From Candidatus Fermentithermobacillaceae bacterium (GTDB lineage: Bacteria; Bacillota; Sulfobacillia; Fermentithermobacillales; Fermentithermobacillaceae), in NCBI GenBank assembly GCA_012512325.1, contig JAAZEL010000090.1:1-37873 (forward strand): DNA of 37,873 nucleotides, in the 5' to 3' direction. Below the pieces are notes generated by a model that had not been told where the DNA came from, did no database searches, and saw only the letters and a list, made by a program, of their open reading frames with translations. Numbering within the stretch: position 1 is the first letter of the stretch; every line of letters begins with the position of its first letter. The translations under genes were made by a program, and so were the position numbers. Below are positions 7,924-17,138 of the stretch, piece after piece.

Positions 7924-10002
7924 TTAGCTTTTTTCGGTATACTTGCAGTCAGGGTTTCCGCAACGGTATCCTTTGGATTTGCCTCCGGCCTCCACGAGGA
8001 AACACCCGCACACAGGGCATACCTTACCGGGTACCGGCCTTTTCCATGATACAAAATCGCACTCAGGATAGTTGATGCACCCGAAGAATACCCTTCCCTT
8101 TCTGGACCTGCGGACTACAATGTCGCCTTTGCATCTGGGGCACAAGGCACCTGTTCTTTCCACAAATGGTTTTGTGTTCTTGCATTCAGGATATCCAGAA
8201 CAGGCGATAAACTTACCATACCGGCTGCGCTTTATGACCATGGGCCTGCCGCACTTGTCGCAATCCACCCCCGCAAGTTCATCTTGGAGTTTAACCCGCT
8301 CTATTTGCTCTTCGGCCTCTTCCAACTGCTTGCTAAAAGGCTTCCAGAACTCCTCTATAACCTCAACCCATCCGGATGCACCTTCTTCTATGGCATCCAA
8401 TTGCTTTTCCATGTCTGCGGTAAATCCCACATCCACGATTGACGGGAAATGCTCCCTCAGGATTGAATCCACCAGCCGGCCGAGCTCAGTCGGAACCAAA
8501 CGCCGTTTTTCCCGAAAAACGTATTCCCTCTCGGTCAAAGTGGCGATAATCGGGGCGTAAGTGGACGGCCTGCCTATCCCGTTTTGCTCCAGCGCCTTTA
8601 CCAGGGACGCTTCTGTGTATCTCTGGGGAGGCTGGGTGAAATGCTGCTGAGGATCGATGTGCTTGAGCTCCAGCCTTTCATTTGGTGAAAGGGGGATTAT
8701 CTCCCCTTCCGGTTCTTCCGTGGTGTCTGCGCCCTCTTCGTACAACCTGGTAAACCCCGGGAAGGTCAGCCGCGATCCGGTAGCCCGGAACACATGCCTG
8801 TTGGCTTCCATATCGCATGTCACCGTATCGTACACTGCAGAGGACATCTGGCTTGCGACGAATCTGGTCCAGATAAGCGTATACAGCTTATACTGGTCCT
8901 CAGTCAGGAAACCCTTGATTTCGTCAGGCAGACGCAATACCGCCGTGGGCCTTATGGCCTCATGGGCATCCTGTGCGCCCGGTGCGGATTTGGCGCTCCT
9001 GGCCCTGCCTATGTACTCTTTGCCGAAGGCACCCTGGATGTACTGCCTTGCTTCCTTAACAGCGACAGGCGAAACCCTCGTGGAATCGGTGCGCATGTAA
9101 GTTATCAGGCCTGCGTAACCGCCGTCCCCAAGTTCCACCCCTTCATAAAGGGTTTGGGCAACCCTCATGGTCTTGCTCACGGGAAATCCCAGCTTCCTTG
9201 ATGCTTCCTGTTGTAGGGTGGAAGTGGTAAAGGGCAAGGGCGGGTTCTTCCGCCTCTCCTTGGGCTTTACCGAAACCACAATGAACTCCGCGTCCCTTAT
9301 CTCTTGGAGAACCGCGTCAACTTCTGATCGGCTCTTGAGCTCCCACTTCTTCCCGCCAAGCCCGTAGTACTTGGCCTTTACCTGGCCTTTTTCCCCTTCC
9401 AGCAAGACTTCAATGGTCCAGTACTCCTCGGGTTTGAAGGACTCGATTTCTAGCTCTCTGTCAACGATGAGCCTGAGGGCCGCAGACTGAACCCTACCTG
9501 CAGATAGGCCGGGTCTTACCTTTTTCCACAAGAGGGGACTCAAGGTGTAACCCACCAGTCGGTCCAGGACTCGCCTTGCCTGTTGCGCATCTACCAGGCT
9601 CTGCTTGATGGGCCCGGGCTTCTTGAAGGCATCCTTCACTGCGTTCTCAGTGATTTCGTGGAACACTACCCTTTGGGCTTCCCGGGGATCTATGCCCAGC
9701 ACATGGCACAGATGCCATGAGATTGCTTCCCCCTCTCTGTCGGGGTCGGTAGCCAAGTAAACACCTGATGCCTGGTTGGCAGCTTCCCTCAGCTCCTTGA
9801 TTGCATTGCCTTTGCCCCTGATGGTGATATACTGGGGTTTGAACCCGTCCTCTATATCCACACCCAGCTTGCTCTTGGGAAGATCTCTTATATGTCCCAT
9901 TGAAGCCTTCACATCGTATTTGGCTTTCATGAACCTCGAAATGGTCCTGGCCTTTGTCGGAGATTCGACTATAATCAAAGGGCGGTTTGACCGATTGCTC
10001 AT
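7924..10002 (-). CDS. topA: DNA topoisomerase I (TopA)
   Basis: This is a type IA topoisomerase that relaxes negative supercoils. The Toprim domain is near the N-terminus (PLIIVESPTKARTI, later TDPDREGEAISWHL). The active-site Tyr lies in GLITYMRTDSTRVS. The C-terminus carries three four-cysteine zinc modules, starting CDKCGRPM, CPRCKGDI and CPVCGCFL, as in other Firmicute TopA proteins. I prefer the ATG at 10002 (692 residues), which follows AGAAGGTGGG, over an in-frame TTG at 10026 that overlaps the dprA stop. In Bacillus the next gene is trmFO, but here xerC/codV follows directly. Confidence 0.96.
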   Translation of the reverse strand: MSNRSNRPLIIVESPTKARTISRFMKAKYDVKASMGHIRDLPKSKLGVDIEDGFKPQYITIRGKGNAIKELREAANQASGVYLATDPDREGEAISWHLCHVLGIDPREAQRVVFHEITENAVKDAFKKPGPIKQSLVDAQQARRVLDRLVGYTLSPLLWKKVRPGLSAGRVQSAALRLIVDRELEIESFKPEEYWTIEVLLEGEKGQVKAKYYGLGGKKWELKSRSEVDAVLQEIRDAEFIVVSVKPKERRKNPPLPFTTSTLQQEASRKLGFPVSKTMRVAQTLYEGVELGDGGYAGLITYMRTDSTRVSPVAVKEARQYIQGAFGKEYIGRARSAKSAPGAQDAHEAIRPTAVLRLPDEIKGFLTEDQYKLYTLIWTRFVASQMSSAVYDTVTCDMEANRHVFRATGSRLTFPGFTRLYEEGADTTEEPEGEIIPLSPNERLELKHIDPQQHFTQPPQRYTEASLVKALEQNGIGRPSTYAPIIATLTEREYVFREKRRLVPTELGRLVDSILREHFPSIVDVGFTADMEKQLDAIEEGASGWVEVIEEFWKPFSKQLEEAEEQIERVKLQDELAGVDCDKCGRPMVIKRSRYGKFIACSGYPECKNTKPFVERTGALCPRCKGDIVVRRSRKGRVFFGCINYPECDFVSWKRPVPGKVCPVCGCFLVEAGGKSKGYRCGNPDCKYTEKS

Positions 10003-10022
10003 AGTTAGGATTTCCCACCTTC

Positions 10023-11036
10023 TCAAGTGATAAGCTTCTGCCCGGCAGGCGTCAGCAAATACTTGCCACCTGCAAGTGATCTCACGTATCCTCTTACTTC
10101 AAGGGCCGAAAGCAATGACATTGTCCTGTATACCGGAATCTCGTTGAGCTCGTCGCAAATATCTTCGATATATTCACACCGCGCTAAACAGTTTAGCACA
10201 AGGGATTCCTCCAAAGACACACTCTGGATTGCCCCCGCTGTCTCCGGTTGCGGGACATACTCATTGTCTTGTCTGAGAAAGGATAGCACATCTTCAGCAC
10301 AAGTGACCAGATATGCCCCCTCTTGGATCAGGCGGTTGGTTCCCTGGCTGGCGGCGGACTTGACGCTCCCGGGAACACACATCACAGGACGCCCCTGTCT
10401 GAGAGCCCAGTCAGCCGTGATGAGGGCTCCTGACTTAAGTCCCGCCTCTACCACTACCACCCCAAGAGACAGCCCTGAGATCAGCCTGTTTCTTTCCGGG
10501 AAGTGCCAAGGCTTGGGGCCCGTGCCCGGCAGGTACTCAGACACCAGCGCCCCAGCCTCGGGAATCTCCCTGTAAAGAGCCCAATTCGCCTTAGGATATA
10601 CTTGATCCACCCCGTGGCCAAGGCATGCAATGGTCCTTCCCCGGGCATTCAGGGCTGCACTGTGCGCACAGGCATCGATGCCGTATGCCAGGCCTGACAC
10701 GATTGTAACCCCTGCAGCGGCCAGGTCAGCCGCTATCTCCGCTGCAACGGCTTGCCCTACCACAGTGGGGTTTCTGGTACCTACTATAGCTACCGCAATC
10801 CTATCCCCCGGCGTTAAACAACCTTTCACGAAAAGCAGTTCGGGGCAATCCCGTACCTTCCTGAGGTTCTCCGGGTACTCAGGATCATCGAGGGTGACGA
10901 TGTTGATCCCTTGTTCTTGGCATAATTCCAAGAGAGATTTGGCTTGCTCCACCGGATGGCCTTCATCCAGGCTCGGAAGGTTCCGGGAGGACCGGGTTGA
11001 AAGATAGTCAACCAGTCTGTGCAGTACATGAGTCAA
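10023..11036 (-). CDS. dprA: DNA-processing protein DprA (Smf)
   Basis: DprA loads RecA on incoming single-stranded DNA during transformation. It is widely conserved even in non-competent bacteria. The Rossmann-like core shows VAIVGTRNPTVVG, then TIVSGLAYGIDACAHSAAL, then SLGVVVVEAGLKSGALITADWAL and PVMCVPGSV, the DprA signatures. The C-terminal winged-helix domain (about 290-337) is present. The TTG at 11036 is chosen because GGAGGTG lies 9 nt upstream. The frame extends to a GTG at 11066 that has no ribosome-binding site. It abuts topA, with its stop overlapping an alternative topA start. Its usual upstream partner comM is displaced about 7.8 kb away here. Confidence 0.92.
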   Translation of the reverse strand: MTHVLHRLVDYLSTRSSRNLPSLDEGHPVEQAKSLLELCQEQGINIVTLDDPEYPENLRKVRDCPELLFVKGCLTPGDRIAVAIVGTRNPTVVGQAVAAEIAADLAAAGVTIVSGLAYGIDACAHSAALNARGRTIACLGHGVDQVYPKANWALYREIPEAGALVSEYLPGTGPKPWHFPERNRLISGLSLGVVVVEAGLKSGALITADWALRQGRPVMCVPGSVKSAASQGTNRLIQEGAYLVTCAEDVLSFLRQDNEYVPQPETAGAIQSVSLEESLVLNCLARCEYIEDICDELNEIPVYRTMSLLSALEVRGYVRSLAGGKYLLTPAGQKLIT

Positions 11037-11229
11037 TAGGCGCAACACCTCCGGCCTATTTGCCACAAGTTGTGATCGACGGCAAGTTTTGCCAATCCAT
11101 GTAAGAGATTAGCACATTTTGGCGGAAAAGGGAAGTCAATGGCATTCTGATTCCGATTCATAACGGCGTCAAAGGAAGGGAATCATTACAAAAGCAGGCT
11201 TAGCAGACACAGGACGGAGTGGTCATCCT

Positions 11230-12885
11230 TTGAGATTTCCCAGGCCCTGGACGAAATTGGCAAGTTTGTTGTCCCCCGAGCGGGGTCGTTCAGAACGGGA
11301 CACCTTTTCCCTGGGCGAACGGCCGGCTAAGCGAGCCCGGCAGCCCCACAGGCAAAGCCGGGGCACGCCCTGGTCGAAGGAACTGGATCTTAACGTTAAG
11401 CGTCTCAAGGACATTTTCCATCTGCCTGATTCGTCAGACGTTGTGGTAAGGGAAGTGTGCTGCGCCAACCCGAACCTTCGGGTGGTCATAGCTTTCATAG
11501 AGGGGTTGGCCAGCTCCGACAAGGTTACCACGTCCGTCCTCCAACCTTTGATGCTCCTGTCCCCTATCCGCAAGGACACAGAGGATGATCCCGTGGCCCA
11601 GATCAAGGACGCGTTGCTGGCAAGCACCCAGGTGGAAGTAAAGGGCATAGTGGATGACTGCGTTGAGGCTATGGTCTCAGGGGATACTGTGGTGCTGATC
11701 CAGGGACAGGATCGGGCACTGGTGGTTGAGACCAAAGGCTGGGAGCACCGGACGGTTCAAGAAGCCGTAACCGAGAGGATCGTCAGGGGGCCGCAGCAAG
11801 GTTTCATTGAAGTGCTCAGAGCCAACACCGGCCTGCTGCGGTCAATGATCCGTTCGCCAGACCTGGTAGTGGAAAACATCGAAATCGGGCGTAGAACAAG
11901 GACCCAGTGTGCGCTCGTATACATGGCCGGGATAGTCAACGATAAGTTGGTGGCGGAAGTCCGGCGGAGGATCACGTCCATAGACATGGATGCAGTACTG
12001 ACCAGCGGCAGCCTTGAGCAGCTCATTGAAACCAGCCACAGTCTGCTGCCCACCATAATCAGCACTGAAAGGCCTGATAAGGCAGCCCATTTTGTACTGG
12101 AAGGCGCCATTGCCATCCTGGTGGCGGGCGACCCGTTTGCCCTGGTGGCTCCGGTCACCTTTTCAGCCTTCCTCCACAGCCCGGAGGATTATTACGTGCG
12201 TTGGCCCTACGGCAGCGTCTTGAGGCTGATCCGAGTGATAGCCCTGCTCATTGCCGTACTTCTCCCCGGGACTTACATAGCGGTAACCAACTACCATCAA
12301 GAGATGATCCCTACAGTGCTGCTGTTTTCGATTGCCGCATCGCGGGAATTGGTGCCTATACCCCTGCCCTTGGAAGTCATGCTCATGTACTTCGGCTTTG
12401 AACTCATACGGGAAGCAGGAATAAGGATCCCTTCTCCCTTCGGGCCGACTATAGGTATCGTAGGGGCTCTCCTCATCGGCGAAGCGGCCGTATCAGCTTC
12501 CCTGGTTAGCCCCATAATGGTTATTATAATCGCCATAACCGGCGTGGCTTCTTTCACCATACCCAACCCGGAAGTGGGAATGCTGATACGGGTGGCTACA
12601 GCCTTGTTCATCGTGGTGGGGTCGCTCCTCGGGCTTTTCGGAATAGTAGCTACCATATATGTCGCGTTTTGCAGGATGGCTTCCCTGACCAGCCTGGGGG
12701 TTCCCTTCCTTGCGCCCACGGCTCCGAAGCAACGTGCGGATGCTGACGTGTTAGCCCTGGGGCCCACCTGGACAATAGAAACCAGGCCCCGGTTCCTGAG
12801 GCCCAAAGACGTGCGCAGACAGCCCGATATAGCAAGGAAATGGGACATAGAATCCCAGCAGGCACAGGAGGACGATTCACCATGA
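11230..12885 (+). CDS. Spore germination receptor subunit A (GerA/GerKA family)
   Basis: The A subunit of a nutrient germinant receptor sits in the inner spore membrane and forms an oligomeric channel with the B and C subunits. The 551-residue protein has a soluble N-terminal half with the family start LNVKRLKDIFHLPDSSDVVVR (about 53-73) and QDRALVVETKGWEHR. It is followed by a membrane half with helices between about 330 and 475, including PTVLLFSIAASRELVPIPLP and PFGPTIGIVGALLIGEAAV, both hallmark GerA motifs. The start is TTG, supported by CGGAGTGG 7 nt upstream. The first 45 residues are basic and variable. Its stop overlaps gerB as ATGA. Expression is expected from the forespore sigma factor SigG, but I could not place a convincing promoter. 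Confidence 0.93.
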   Translation: MRFPRPWTKLASLLSPERGRSERDTFSLGERPAKRARQPHRQSRGTPWSKELDLNVKRLKDIFHLPDSSDVVVREVCCANPNLRVVIAFIEGLASSDKVTTSVLQPLMLLSPIRKDTEDDPVAQIKDALLASTQVEVKGIVDDCVEAMVSGDTVVLIQGQDRALVVETKGWEHRTVQEAVTERIVRGPQQGFIEVLRANTGLLRSMIRSPDLVVENIEIGRRTRTQCALVYMAGIVNDKLVAEVRRRITSIDMDAVLTSGSLEQLIETSHSLLPTIISTERPDKAAHFVLEGAIAILVAGDPFALVAPVTFSAFLHSPEDYYVRWPYGSVLRLIRVIALLIAVLLPGTYIAVTNYHQEMIPTVLLFSIAASRELVPIPLPLEVMLMYFGFELIREAGIRIPSPFGPTIGIVGALLIGEAAVSASLVSPIMVIIIAITGVASFTIPNPEVGMLIRVATALFIVVGSLLGLFGIVATIYVAFCRMASLTSLGVPFLAPTAPKQRADADVLALGPTWTIETRPRFLRPKDVRRQPDIARKWDIESQQAQEDDSP

Positions 12886-14144
12886 GCGCCGGCGGCGGGC
12901 AGGAAGTCAAAGCGGCTCAGTTTGATGTGGCAAAACTGGGTCACATTGATTCACACCAATTCACCGTAATCCTCGGCTTCCTCGTGGCCACCAAGGTGTT
13001 TCTGACCCTGCCGTCATACATTACCGCCAGGATAGGGACAGGTGCTTGGCTTACCATATTAGTCTCAGCCGCCCTTGCAGGCGTTGGGCTGTGGGGATGG
13101 GTGGCATGGTGCAAGGCCACAGGCAACCTGGGATTTGTGCCCTCTGTCCGGCTTACCCTGGGGAGAGTCCTTGGAGACCTGATTGCACTTGCACTCACGG
13201 TATATTTTGTGCTGGTGACTTCGTTTAGCGTACGGGTGTTTGCGGGCGGTGCTGTAATCGGCCTGTTGCCTGAATTCCCCATTGAAATACTCATAGCAAT
13301 TGTAATCGCATCCGCCATGTACGCTGCATGGCTGGGACTGGAATCGGTGGCCAGGGCCGCTACCTTCTTCTATCCCCTGACCCTGCTTGCCATTGTAATT
13401 GTGGGCTTGGGGTCATACAGGCTCTTTGACATCCGCCACCTTCACCCGCTGTTTGGCATGGGCATACCCGTAATACTCAGAGAGTCCGTGGTCCAGCTGG
13501 GCATTTTCGGCGGGATTTCCGTGACGGCCATATTTAAGTCATACCTTAGAAATCCGGATGGCCTCCCGAAGGCGGCCTTTGCCGGCCTATCCGTAGCATC
13601 CCTGTTCATGGTCGCCTCCGTGGTGCTGGTGGCGGCAATCCTGCCGTATCCGGAAAACACCAGACACGTGATTTCACTGGGGGTGATCGCCCGAACGGTC
13701 TACCTCGGCCGTTTCCTCCAGAAAATCGAAGCCCTGTTCACGTTCACTTGGTTCTTCGCATCGGCGGTGCACGCCAGCACGTGTTACATGGTAACCTTTG
13801 TACTCCTAAGCCAGCTCATGAACACCCATACCTACAGGCCGCTGGTGCCGGGAGTGGGCCTGTTGACCTTCGGCATCGCAGCCCTGCCCGGCTCCATCCA
13901 TGCCGCCGGCAGGCTGCTTTCAGGGGTTTACACCTACCTGGGCTCATTCAGCGTAGCCCTGGGCCCGGCACTGTACATCATTGCCACGACTCGGGGCACA
14001 CAAGGGCAAGCCGCCCATGTGGCACAACTCCTGGGGAAGCTGCAACGACAAGCGGATTACTCTGAAGACCGACAAACCAACCCAGCTCACCCATCTACAG
14101 GAGAAGGCGCACAGTCTGGAATGCAAGGGGAGGAAACGAGATAA
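12882..14144 (+). CDS. Spore germination permease subunit B (GerB/GerKB family)
   Basis: The B subunit is an APC-superfamily-like integral membrane protein thought to bind the germinant. From the ATG at 12882 (ribosome-binding site AGGAGGA, 9 nt spacing, ATGA overlap with the A subunit) the product is 420 residues with about ten hydrophobic segments between roughly residues 25 and 375. Typical features are ISSHQFTVILGFLV-type sequence (here DSHQFTVILGFLVATKVF) near the start and PLFGMGIPVILRESV in the middle, as in GerKB proteins. The frame stays open to 12840, but that start lies inside the A gene. The basic, hydrophilic C-terminal tail is poorly conserved. Its TAA stop overlaps the proposed start of the C subunit. 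Confidence 0.92.
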   Translation: MSAGGGQEVKAAQFDVAKLGHIDSHQFTVILGFLVATKVFLTLPSYITARIGTGAWLTILVSAALAGVGLWGWVAWCKATGNLGFVPSVRLTLGRVLGDLIALALTVYFVLVTSFSVRVFAGGAVIGLLPEFPIEILIAIVIASAMYAAWLGLESVARAATFFYPLTLLAIVIVGLGSYRLFDIRHLHPLFGMGIPVILRESVVQLGIFGGISVTAIFKSYLRNPDGLPKAAFAGLSVASLFMVASVVLVAAILPYPENTRHVISLGVIARTVYLGRFLQKIEALFTFTWFFASAVHASTCYMVTFVLLSQLMNTHTYRPLVPGVGLLTFGIAALPGSIHAAGRLLSGVYTYLGSFSVALGPALYIIATTRGTQGQAAHVAQLLGKLQRQADYSEDRQTNPAHPSTGEGAQSGMQGEETR

Positions 14145-15430
14145 ACCGGCTTGCCGTCGGCAAACAAAGGATTGCACTACTTGCGTGCCTGTTGGCTTTC
14201 CTGGGCGCCTGCATGTCCGGTTGTTACGGCAGGCACGAGCTTGAGGAACTGTCTTTCGTGACCATCCTGGGGGTTGACAAGGGCAGGGATAAGCATCTCC
14301 TGGCCACCGCTTCCATTGCCCTTCCCAGGAAGATGCTGGGTGGAAGCCCTTCAGAAGGGGGAGGAACCTCTACGTCCTTCATAATATCCGTCGAGTGTGA
14401 AGGCCTGCTGGACGGGCTTGCCCAAATGACCACAATGACGTCGAGAAGAGTCACCACTGCCCATACCCAGATAGTGATACTCGGCGAAGACTTAGCCCGG
14501 GACGACGCTGGTGTGATCCTGGACGTATTCTCCCGGAACTTGGAGTTCAGGCAAAACACCTTGGTCGCGGTGTGCAAAGGCAGCGCCTCTCAGTTCATCA
14601 GGAACTTCAGCGTACCCGAAGAATCGGAACCTTCGGATTACCTGGTCAAGCTGATACACAGCTGCAAGCTTGAGTTGGGCATCTGCCCGTTCACATCGAT
14701 TTACGACTTCCTGATAGCTTACGGCACTGAGCAGACGGAACCGTGGACACCCTACCTGACCCTAGCTTCACCGGTGGAATCAGTTGCTGAAACGCCGGAA
14801 GGTGAGGGCAAATCCAACGGTTCAGACGGTTCAAGCCAAGGAGAAGGGCCGGAAGATGCGGGAGACCCTCCTGAAAGAATAATAGAGCTCGCCGGTTCCG
14901 CAGTCTTCAAGAAACACGGCGGCAAGATGAGGATGGTGGGAACCTTGGACACCAAGGAAACCATGGCCGTTAGCATTTTGATGGGCGATTTTTCAAGAGG
15001 CTTCATGGACATCATTATGCCCCGCACTCCTGAAAGAAGGGGAACCCTGGTATTCCAGCATTGCTCCGTCATCAGGAAAACCTCCATAGAAGACGACAGG
15101 GTAAGGGTAACCTTCAGGATCAGGGCCACGGCTTCCATGGAGGAGACTACGTCCAGAGAGATGCAGCTTTCTCCCGGTTACCACGCCGAGATAGTCGATG
15201 AAGCTCAGCGAACCCTGGAATCCCTCTTGCAGGGTGCGTTCATTAAGCTTACAGCCATGGAGTCGGACATATTAGGCCTTGGAAGGACAATCCACGGGCA
15301 TTTCAGGACCTGGCCCGAGCTGAAACAGTTTGACTGGCCGTCCAAGTTCAAGTACACCGTGGCCGACTACGACCTCAAGCTGTTCGTGCTTACTTCAGGC
15401 TATGCAGACAGCCCCCCAACCCCTGAGTGA
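14141..15430 (+). CDS. Spore germination lipoprotein subunit C (GerC/GerKC family), apparent AUA start
   Basis: The C subunit is a lipoprotein attached to the outer face of the inner spore membrane. The sequence shows a basic region (GKQR), a hydrophobic core (IALLACLLAFLGACM) and lipobox SGC, then YGRHELEELSFVTILGVDKG, the usual Cys-Trp/Tyr-x-Arg-x-Glu-Leu start of mature GerAC proteins. The C-terminal domain ends in DLKLFVLTSGY-type sequence. No ATG, GTG or TTG lies in frame between a TGA at 14063 and a TTG at 14192, which falls inside the signal peptide. GGGGAGG at 14127-14133 is 7 nt before an ATA at 14141 that overlaps the gerB stop as ATAA, so I start there (429 residues). A TTG start at 14192 would leave almost no signal peptide. 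Confidence 0.88.
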   Translation: MNRLAVGKQRIALLACLLAFLGACMSGCYGRHELEELSFVTILGVDKGRDKHLLATASIALPRKMLGGSPSEGGGTSTSFIISVECEGLLDGLAQMTTMTSRRVTTAHTQIVILGEDLARDDAGVILDVFSRNLEFRQNTLVAVCKGSASQFIRNFSVPEESEPSDYLVKLIHSCKLELGICPFTSIYDFLIAYGTEQTEPWTPYLTLASPVESVAETPEGEGKSNGSDGSSQGEGPEDAGDPPERIIELAGSAVFKKHGGKMRMVGTLDTKETMAVSILMGDFSRGFMDIIMPRTPERRGTLVFQHCSVIRKTSIEDDRVRVTFRIRATASMEETTSREMQLSPGYHAEIVDEAQRTLESLLQGAFIKLTAMESDILGLGRTIHGHFRTWPELKQFDWPSKFKYTVADYDLKLFVLTSGYADSPPTPE

Positions 15431-15553
15431 CATCATCCTGATTCCCCCTCAAAGAGGAGTTGACCTGGCTGCGGCGAAATCAATAGTAGGAGGCATGGCA
15501 GAGGAGTGTAATCGTCGAAGTCACATACGGCTGAAGCCGCAAGGATCAACAAG

Positions 15554-16198
15554 TTGTACGAGTGGGAGGACCTAAGGCGGCCCAGGGCGCGGTACATAGC
15601 AGGCGTGGATGAAGCGGGCAGGGGGCCGGTGGCAGGCCCCTTGGTGGCAGCGGCGGTAATCCTGCCTGCCTACCCAAGAATCCCTGAGTTAAATGACAGC
15701 AAGAAGCTATCTCAAGAGGCGCGGGAACGCGTATTCCAGCGCATTCTCGAAACCGGAATCGCCGTGGGCGTGGGCATTCGTTCGGCCCGGTTTATCGATG
15801 AATTCGGGATTATGGCCGCTACCTTTTCAGCGATGAAGGCAGCCGTCCAAATGCTCGTATCCCAGGGCTACAAACCCGATCTGGTCGTGGTAGACGGCTA
15901 CCCCGTCCCCGACCTGAGAGCGGACCAAGAAGCCCTGATAAAAGCCGATAACAAAGTCGCATCAGTGGCATGTGCCTCCGTTGTTGCCAAAGTGGTCCGG
16001 GACAGGATGATGGCTGAGTTTGACCGGGTGTACCCCGGCTACGGCTTTGCCGACCATAAGGGATATTGCACCAAGGACCATGTGGTACGGCTAAGACAGA
16101 AAGGGCCCTGCCCCATCCATAGGCGTTCCTTTGGGCCTGTCCGCAGCTTGGCGCCTGAAGACGAGCCCCTTAACATAAGGAGGAATGCCATGGGCTGA
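15554..16198 (+). CDS. rnhB: Ribonuclease HII
   Basis: RNase HII cleaves the RNA strand of RNA-DNA hybrids and removes misincorporated ribonucleotides. The 214-residue protein carries the active-site signature GVDEAGRGPVAGPLV with Asp19 and Glu20. Asp114 lies in VVVDGYP, then KADNKVASVACASVVAKVVRDRMM and the C-terminal GYGFADHKGYCTKDH. The start is a TTG with AAGGA 8 nt upstream. The 14 codons before it (reading TAEAARINK near the end) look like the Firmicute N-terminal extension but contain no start codon before an in-frame TAA at 15509. It lies between the germination operon and a methyltransferase gene, away from its usual yraN-comM neighbours. Confidence 0.94.
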   Translation: MYEWEDLRRPRARYIAGVDEAGRGPVAGPLVAAAVILPAYPRIPELNDSKKLSQEARERVFQRILETGIAVGVGIRSARFIDEFGIMAATFSAMKAAVQMLVSQGYKPDLVVVDGYPVPDLRADQEALIKADNKVASVACASVVAKVVRDRMMAEFDRVYPGYGFADHKGYCTKDHVVRLRQKGPCPIHRRSFGPVRSLAPEDEPLNIRRNAMG

Positions 16199-16227
16199 GG
16201 CTGCTATCCTCATTCAGGGGTGATAAT

Positions 16228-16998
16228 ATGCCGCAAGAGATGTACAGCGGTTTCTTCGCAGAGTTTTACGACATCCTTCATGCAGGATTGACAGACGTTG
16301 ATTCATACTTGGAGTTTGCACGCAGGTTCGGCCCCGATATTCTGGAGTTGGGGTGTGGCACGGGCAGGATCTTGATCCCCTTAGCCAGGGCGGGTTTCCG
16401 GATTACCGGTATAGACTGCTCCGACCACATGATCGCCCGTTGTCAAGCTAAACTGAGTCTGGAAGATGAATCCGTAAGATCCAGGGTGAACATCGTAAGG
16501 CAAGACGTCACCGGGTTTGAGCTGGAAAACCGGTTCAACCTGATAATCGCCCCCTGTAACATGCTTAATCACTTCCCGGACCATAAGGTCCTCATCGCAA
16601 TGCTGCGCTGCGTCAAACGCCACCTCAGACCCCAAGGGGTTTTCATCCTGGACAACAGCATACCTGACATCCCCTATATGGTTGACGTGAACCGGGTTGA
16701 AAGGATTGCTGTATTCGAGCATCCCCTGACAGGGACGAAACTCGTCCACAGGTTTACAGCCACATACGATTTCGTCAGCCAGCTGGAGCACACTGCCGTC
16801 CACCTTGAGGAGTACGATGACACAGACAAGTTGCTGAGGAAAGCGGCTTACTCGACTACAATGACTTACCATTTCCCCAGGGAACTACGGGCAATGCTTG
16901 AAGCGGCCGGATTGGAGGTATTTCACGAACAAGGATCTTTGCATGAGGATTGCCCCATTGGCCCGGGTTCAACGGAGATGGTGTTTTTCGCCAGGTAA
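16228..16998 (+). CDS. Class I SAM-dependent methyltransferase
   Basis: The 256-residue protein has a Rossmann-type methyltransferase fold. Motif I is ILELGCGTGRILIPLA (about 38-53). An acidic residue follows in ITGIDCSDHMI, then a DV acidic motif at IVRQDVTGFEL, NLIIAPCNMLNHF as motif II, and LRPQGVFILDNSIP as motif III. It resembles small-molecule methyltransferases of the methyltransf_25 type. The substrate cannot be told. The ATG at 16228 follows AGGGGTGA at 4-5 nt. It lies 29 bp after rnhB and probably shares its transcript, but a functional link is not evident. Confidence 0.8.
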   Translation: MPQEMYSGFFAEFYDILHAGLTDVDSYLEFARRFGPDILELGCGTGRILIPLARAGFRITGIDCSDHMIARCQAKLSLEDESVRSRVNIVRQDVTGFELENRFNLIIAPCNMLNHFPDHKVLIAMLRCVKRHLRPQGVFILDNSIPDIPYMVDVNRVERIAVFEHPLTGTKLVHRFTATYDFVSQLEHTAVHLEEYDDTDKLLRKAAYSTTMTYHFPRELRAMLEAAGLEVFHEQGSLHEDCPIGPGSTEMVFFAR

Positions 16999-17022
16999 GC
17001 CGCGTCACCGTGGCGTCTCCGC

Positions 17023-17051
17023 TGGACTGGGTCGCCCAAGGCATGTATAAT
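17023..17051 (+). promoter_or_regulatory. Sigma-A-type promoter of the diguanylate cyclase gene
   Basis: TGGACT (17023-17028) lies 17 bp before a perfect TATAAT (17046-17051). This predicts a start near 17058 and an 80-nt leader before the GTG at 17139. It matches the consensus at 4/6 and 6/6 with optimal spacing, so it is the best promoter by eye in the window. Confidence 0.7.
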
Positions 17052-17138
17052 TTTGGAGCAAATAACGGAGCAATATTGGCTCATGGCATGGATTTCCATG
17101 ACCGGTGACTTGAACCCGACCCATTGGAGGTATGACCC

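Noticed and set aside
11095-11150. Sigma-A promoter for dprA (TTGACT ... GCTAAT on minus)
   Set aside because: The spacing is about 20 bp, too long for a confident call.
11141-11229. SigG-type promoter for the germination operon
   Set aside because: CATTCTG and CATAACG sequences occur, but no pair with a matching -35 at 17-18 bp could be fixed by eye.
16999-17022. Terminator after the methyltransferase gene (GCCGCG/CGTGGC hairpin)
   Set aside because: The stem is short with a wobble pair and no T tract follows.
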